64,000 nucleotides of DNA from Taenia hydatigena (lineage: Eukaryota; Platyhelminthes; Cestoda; Cyclophyllidea; Taeniidae), in contig JADWOT020001132.1 of assembly GCA_036345935.2 (NCBI GenBank), positions 165,001 to 229,000 of the forward strand, written 5' to 3'. The notes below the pieces were generated by a model that saw only the letters and a program-made list of their open reading frames with translations, was not told the DNA's origin and did not search any database. Shown piece after piece: positions 59,866-64,000 of this stretch (positions are counted from its first letter, which is position 1; each line of letters opens with the position of its first letter). The position numbers were made by a program, and so were the translations under genes.

Positions 59866-60619
59866 GTAAGCCATCAGTCTACTAACCCGCTTCCTTACCG
59901 GCCAAACAGCCAAATAGACAGACATGCAAACTGGCAAAAATCCAGCCAGCTGCCTAATTTATTCAACAGAAAGCAAAGGACTTAGTCAATTCGTCCGTTG
60001 TGTAGAAATGCAGCGGGATAGCCGTTTACGAATCCAACGGTTTGGCCAGTGATGCGTGCGGACAAGCAGCTTGCCAAACACAGCAGGCGGGCAAGAATTC
60101 GGCTTAGCATGTTGAATACCGGCAAGTCATTCAAACGAGCAAAGAGTGCGTCCACCAAACTGTAGGCGAATGCACGTGAATAAATGTCATTAAATGTTCT
60201 GAAATTGCATAAAACGTGTCTTGGAGGCGGTCGCACCTGTGGATGAGGTTTTGCGGAATGTGTAAAGACAGTGTCATAGAAAAGTTGAAGACAGAAGTAG
60301 AGATGGAAGCTAAGAAGGGAATGGATTTCCGGTTGCTGTGGAGGGATAAGTTCAAGCGGGTAAGAGGCTCCCTGTATTAGCCTCGGAGGTGGCAATGGCA
60401 AGATTGGAGCCGTCAAGGTCGAATCCCACCTTTAAAACTTCCCGACAGAAATAGCGTTTAAGCGACGTATGCGCTGCTGCAAGTTACCAGTTTCATTGGT
60501 GTGAAGATTGCAATATCGAAACAATGAAAACGTCGCGGAGTCCACTGGGCTAGTAGTGCCGCTTCGCGCCAATAAAATGCCATCTTTGGATTGATTGCCC
60601 TCTCACCGACGCCGATTGT
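59437..60619 (+). repeat. Near-identical direct duplication, copy 1
   Basis: Matches 62816-64000 over the whole length with about ten single-base differences and two one-base indels by eye. The match runs off the right end of the window, so its true right end is unknown. Contains the exon pair described below. See findings for the assembly interpretation. Confidence 0.9.
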
Positions 60620-62058
60620 CATTAATGCATAGTATACTCTCAGCCTAGCCCAGTTCTGAGGCATGCATCACTTTATCCCCTTACTAAGTACTAACCTTTC
60701 CGCAACGTTGTATTATGGTGTCGCAAATCTTCCTGTGCAAAACACCTCAAATTCCAAGTAGATGCCACTGTCTGCGTAAGCAAGTACATTCTATGTAAGT
60801 TTGCTAGATCAGAGCATTGAGTCAATTCTAAATCACGTAACTTTTTATTTGCCAGAAACTTTTCAGAACGGATTGATTTCCCTCAGTCAAATGACGAACG
60901 GATTTATTCACCAGGAGTAACAGAAGTGAGGGGGTGCGCCAGAAACTCAAAACGAGTAATACCTAAATTTGTCACCAAGTAAACAACCGCAACCAGCGTT
61001 TTATACCTTACCGTTTAAGTCCAACTGACTGTAGCATTATCTTCCTAACATGATGCTCCGCTGTGGCTAAAGATCTGCTGTTTTAAAATAGCATAACTTG
61101 CCAAGTTTTGAAGTAGAATTTAACCCTGATGTTGACATTATTCCAGAGTAGATTAGGTCATGCAAATTTTAATTATCATCACTGACGAATGATTCTATTC
61201 AGACATGGGCTTATTGTCATCAATAATTTAAAACATGGAATAAGAATTTAATCGACCACCACCTTTGAGTTGCCTACTTTGTTGCGCAACGTGACCGATA
61301 AAAGGCAATTATTTAGTAGAATTCGAACTAGACCAATCTTGTGCCACACTAAAATTTTGAAGACTGCAAACACTATACTTTATTCTTGCCAGAATCGTTC
61401 TTGCTGCTTATGCATTCTGTTAGCAAATAAGTATCGAGCACACTTTTCAAGATGAATAAAAGTTAGTACAGGTAGGTTGCTATTGGTACCTATGAAATGA
61501 GCCAACGGGGTACAAAGCCTGCAAAGCAACATTGGATCGAGTTTCGTAACGCGCCGTCTTTACTCCCATGAAAATTAATTCAGTAGGGATGATGGATAAC
61601 AATTTTACGGGATCTGCACTTGTTCGCGTGAGTAGGCAGTTTTTACAACAGCCTTTGGCAAGCGGCAGTCTCTACGGCATTTTTTTTCTTCTCAACTCTC
61701 AAGATGCAATCATCAGGGCCCTGCGGCATGGGGTGCATTCTCTAGACTCACTAAACGGTAATCAGTAGTCTCTACATGGCCTGTACGTGTGTACCTAAAT
61801 GTACTCAGCAAGGTAAAAGCAGACTGATGTTCCGAAGATGAAGGCCTGCAAAGACGTAGTGATGCGATCATATTTATCCTACAATGTAACACGAACGACT
61901 TTTCGATTGCTTCCTCCACTCTACTTTTGACGTCATGCTAGAAAAAGCCACTCACACATTAGGTTGAAACAACCCCATAGAACAATTCTCGAACCTAGAC
62001 ATGTGCGCACTTGCACGATTTGCAGTGCAGTTCGTGGGCTCACTTCAAGGCTAGAGCA
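60620..62058. other. No firm gene
   Basis: Includes a 66-codon ATG frame at 61568-61768 (MKINSVGMMDNNFTGSALVR) without splice or homology support. Otherwise AT-rich. Confidence 0.3.
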
Positions 62059-62623
62059 TTAAAGCCTTTCACATTGATGACTTATTTTTTTGGGTGAGAT
62101 AAAGGCCATGGCGATGGCGTCATTGGTTGTAGGGCGATGCGTGATGAGAAGTGGCATGGGTGTAAAGGCGTGCCACTTATGAGTAGGGGAGGAGGAGGGT
62201 AATGTTGGGTGTGGAGTAGGAAAGTACAAATGAATAAAGTGGGCCAGCAACCGCGCGCCCTCGGGCTTTCCACTATGCTGCAACACGCATGTACTAACCC
62301 ACACCAACGTAGCACAACCTCCATGATGGCATGCAGACCAGAGGCTGCCACGTGGCTCGGTCGCCAGCGTCTACAAGCCTTCATTGCTCACCCTTTCTTC
62401 CCTTTCATTTGCCAAAACATCCATCCACTGCATCATCACAGCAAATGAATGCTGCATCCTTTTCGTCTGCAAACAAACCTGCCAATCGTAGAGCCACAAT
62501 TACCTTGACACAATCATCCACACTGAACTGTTTCGGTGCAATTTCCGGTCGCATGCCCACACGCATGCCTTGGTGGCCATCCAAAGTTTTACCATAGCAT
62601 GGATACGATAGTAAATCTTCCAA
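62059..62623. other. GC-rich island open on both strands, possible recent repeat insertion
   Basis: About 0.5 kb of higher GC than the surroundings, with overlapping open frames. Minus 62405-62623 reads GKTLDGHQGMRVGMRPEIAP, VDDCVKVIVALRLAGLFADE. Plus 62331-62597 reads NRRATITLTQSSTLNCFGAI. Minus 62082-62384 is also open. One could be a real exon, but open frames on both strands in GC-rich DNA also fit a young mobile-element fragment. I cannot choose between them. Confidence 0.3.
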
Positions 62624-62814
62624 TTAGATTTTCGTCGGCCTTGAAAATACCCATCTTTGCTTTCATATCTGGTGCATACATTGCTTCACCTTCAACCTGA
62701 CAAGCACTGATGCAAGCCTAGGCTTGTGGAAAAGCGCTCCAACCTATATCTGATTGGGTGATTCCATAACTTTATTGTGCAACACTGTTAAATTAGCGGC
62801 TTTACTTTATTCAA

Positions 62815-62815
62815 N
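62815..62815. other. Single undetermined base (N), probable contig join
   Basis: The only N in the window, placed exactly at the left edge of the second duplication copy. Sequence left of it (to 62814) has no match to the flank of copy 1. Confidence 0.9.
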
Positions 62816-64000
62816 TGAATTAGTATTTTTAAGGCTCAGCAGCTCGAATTTACCGATTTTGTTTCTTTCCATAAGGGAAGGGGGGTGTTATGGTATTGCA
62901 TCGAACATGGTAGGTGCGGTGGATGTGTATAATGCTTATTTAAAAAAAAACGGATCAAACTCTCAAGGTATATGCATAAGCTCTTTTTAATCACCTTTGA
63001 TTCGGAAATATTCTATGTTGTGTTCAGCTGTCTGCTTTCTTCTGCAATTGCGTGTAGCTATCCTAGATCTGAAATCTGGCGTTGTGGATGCAGCTGGTGC
63101 GCAGGTTGTCAATTTTGACATGAAGCACTGCAAGTGTGTATTTACAACGGGATACTCATCAAATTATTTAGCCACACGTAAAACTAATCTAACCTGCCAG
63201 ATAGCTGGCTACCTACACAGTCAGAAACGCATTTAGAGAATGCAGGTAAGCCATCAGTCTACTAACCCGCTTCCTTACCGGCCAAACAGCCAAATAGACA
63301 GACATGCAAACTGGCAAAAATCCAGCCAGCTGCCTAATTTATTCAACAGATAGCAAAGGACTTAGTCAATTCCTCCGTTGTGTAGAAATGCAGCGGGATA
63401 GCCGTTTACGAATCCAACGGTTTGGCCAGTGATGCGTGCGGACAAGCAGCTTGCCAAACACAGCAGGCGGGCAAGAATTTGGCTTAGCATGTTGAATACC
63501 GGCAAGTCATTCAAAAGAGCAAAGAGTGCGTCCACCAAACTGTAGACGAATGCACGTGAATAAATGTCATTAAATGTTCTGAAATTGCATAAAACGTGTC
63601 TTGGAGGCGGTCGCACCTGTGGATGAGGTTTTGCGGAATGTGTAAAGACAGTGTCATAGAAAAAGTTGAAGACAGAAGTAGAGATGGAAGCTAAGAAGGG
63701 AATGGATTTCCGGTTGCTGTGGAGGGATAAGTTCAAGCGGGTAAGAGGCTCCCTGTATTAGCCTCGGAGGTGGCAATGGCAAGATTGGAGCCGTCAAGGT
63801 CGAATCCCACCTTTAAAACATCCCGACAGAAATAGCGTTTAAGCGACGTATGCGCTGCTGCAAGTTACCAGTTTCATTGGTGTGAAGATTGCAATATCGA
63901 AACAATGAAAACGTCGCGGAGTCCACTGGGCTAGTAGTGCCGCTTCGCGCCAATAAAATGCCATCTTTGGATTGATTGCCCTCTCACCGACGCCGATTGT
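62816..64000 (+). repeat. Near-identical direct duplication, copy 2 (to the window end)
   Basis: Copy of 59437-60619, offset 3379 bases at the start and 3381 at the end because of two one-base insertions. Its version of the candidate second exon (63058-63245) keeps the frame at CAATTTTGACA, but has TAG where copy 1 has TGG (ATTTAGAGA against ATTTGGAGA). Confidence 0.9.

Noticed and set aside
59982..60416. 144-codon minus-strand frame within the duplication
   Set aside because: Differences between the two copies change several amino acids, and one indel breaks the frame in copy 2, so no constraint is visible.
60360..60435. TCGAATCCCACC, resembling a tRNA B-box
   Set aside because: The only A-box-like sequence (TGGCAATGG) is too close, and no cloverleaf can be drawn.

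Overview
The window reads as eukaryotic, most likely animal, nuclear DNA. It is moderately AT-rich and gene-poor. Coding sequence is split into short exons bounded by GT...AG introns, and it contains relics of Ty3/Gypsy-type LTR retrotransposons. One 39-base intron is among the shortest expected for an animal; together with the Gypsy relics it makes a parasitic flatworm (tapeworm-like) my best guess, but this is inference. No bacterial operons, rRNA, CRISPR array or intact autonomous transposon is visible. A single N at 62815 shows this is a draft assembly.

Layout. 1-5.2 kb: a decayed Gypsy RT/RNase H relic, a degenerate ~182-bp tandem repeat, and one well-bounded minus-strand exon (3454-3616). 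5.27-6.34 kb: a small non-autonomous LTR element (TRIM-like) with 5-bp target duplications and a second, inverted solo LTR nested in its 3' LTR. 6.3-13.7 kb: strongly G+T-rich on the plus strand, with a phase-consistent three-exon minus-strand model (7007-8637). 13.7-20.6 kb: old repeats, a second Gypsy relic, a GC-rich exon and a two-exon plus-strand model. 24.26-25.31 kb: the most informative gene, a minus-strand two-exon gene for a secreted, Ser/Thr-rich, mucin-like protein ending in a GPI-signal-like tail. 32.5-38.8 kb: isolated exons on both strands and a tRNA-Met-like relic. 41.2-47.0 kb: two inverted diverged copies of a ~0.7-kb unit holding a Thr-rich and a His/Cys-rich overlapping frame. 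54.2-56.0 kb: two compact plus-strand genes, the best complete models after the mucin-like gene. 59.4-64 kb: a ~1.18-kb segment present twice at about 99% identity, the second copy starting right after the N; probably an assembly or haplotype duplication.

Gene models were built by hand, requiring open frame, plausible splice sites and matching intron phase. None is supported by transcript or homology evidence. I recognise no named gene family except the Gypsy polyprotein, so gene symbols are blank. Many long open frames here are by-products of A+C-rich strands, which rarely form stop codons, and were left out.
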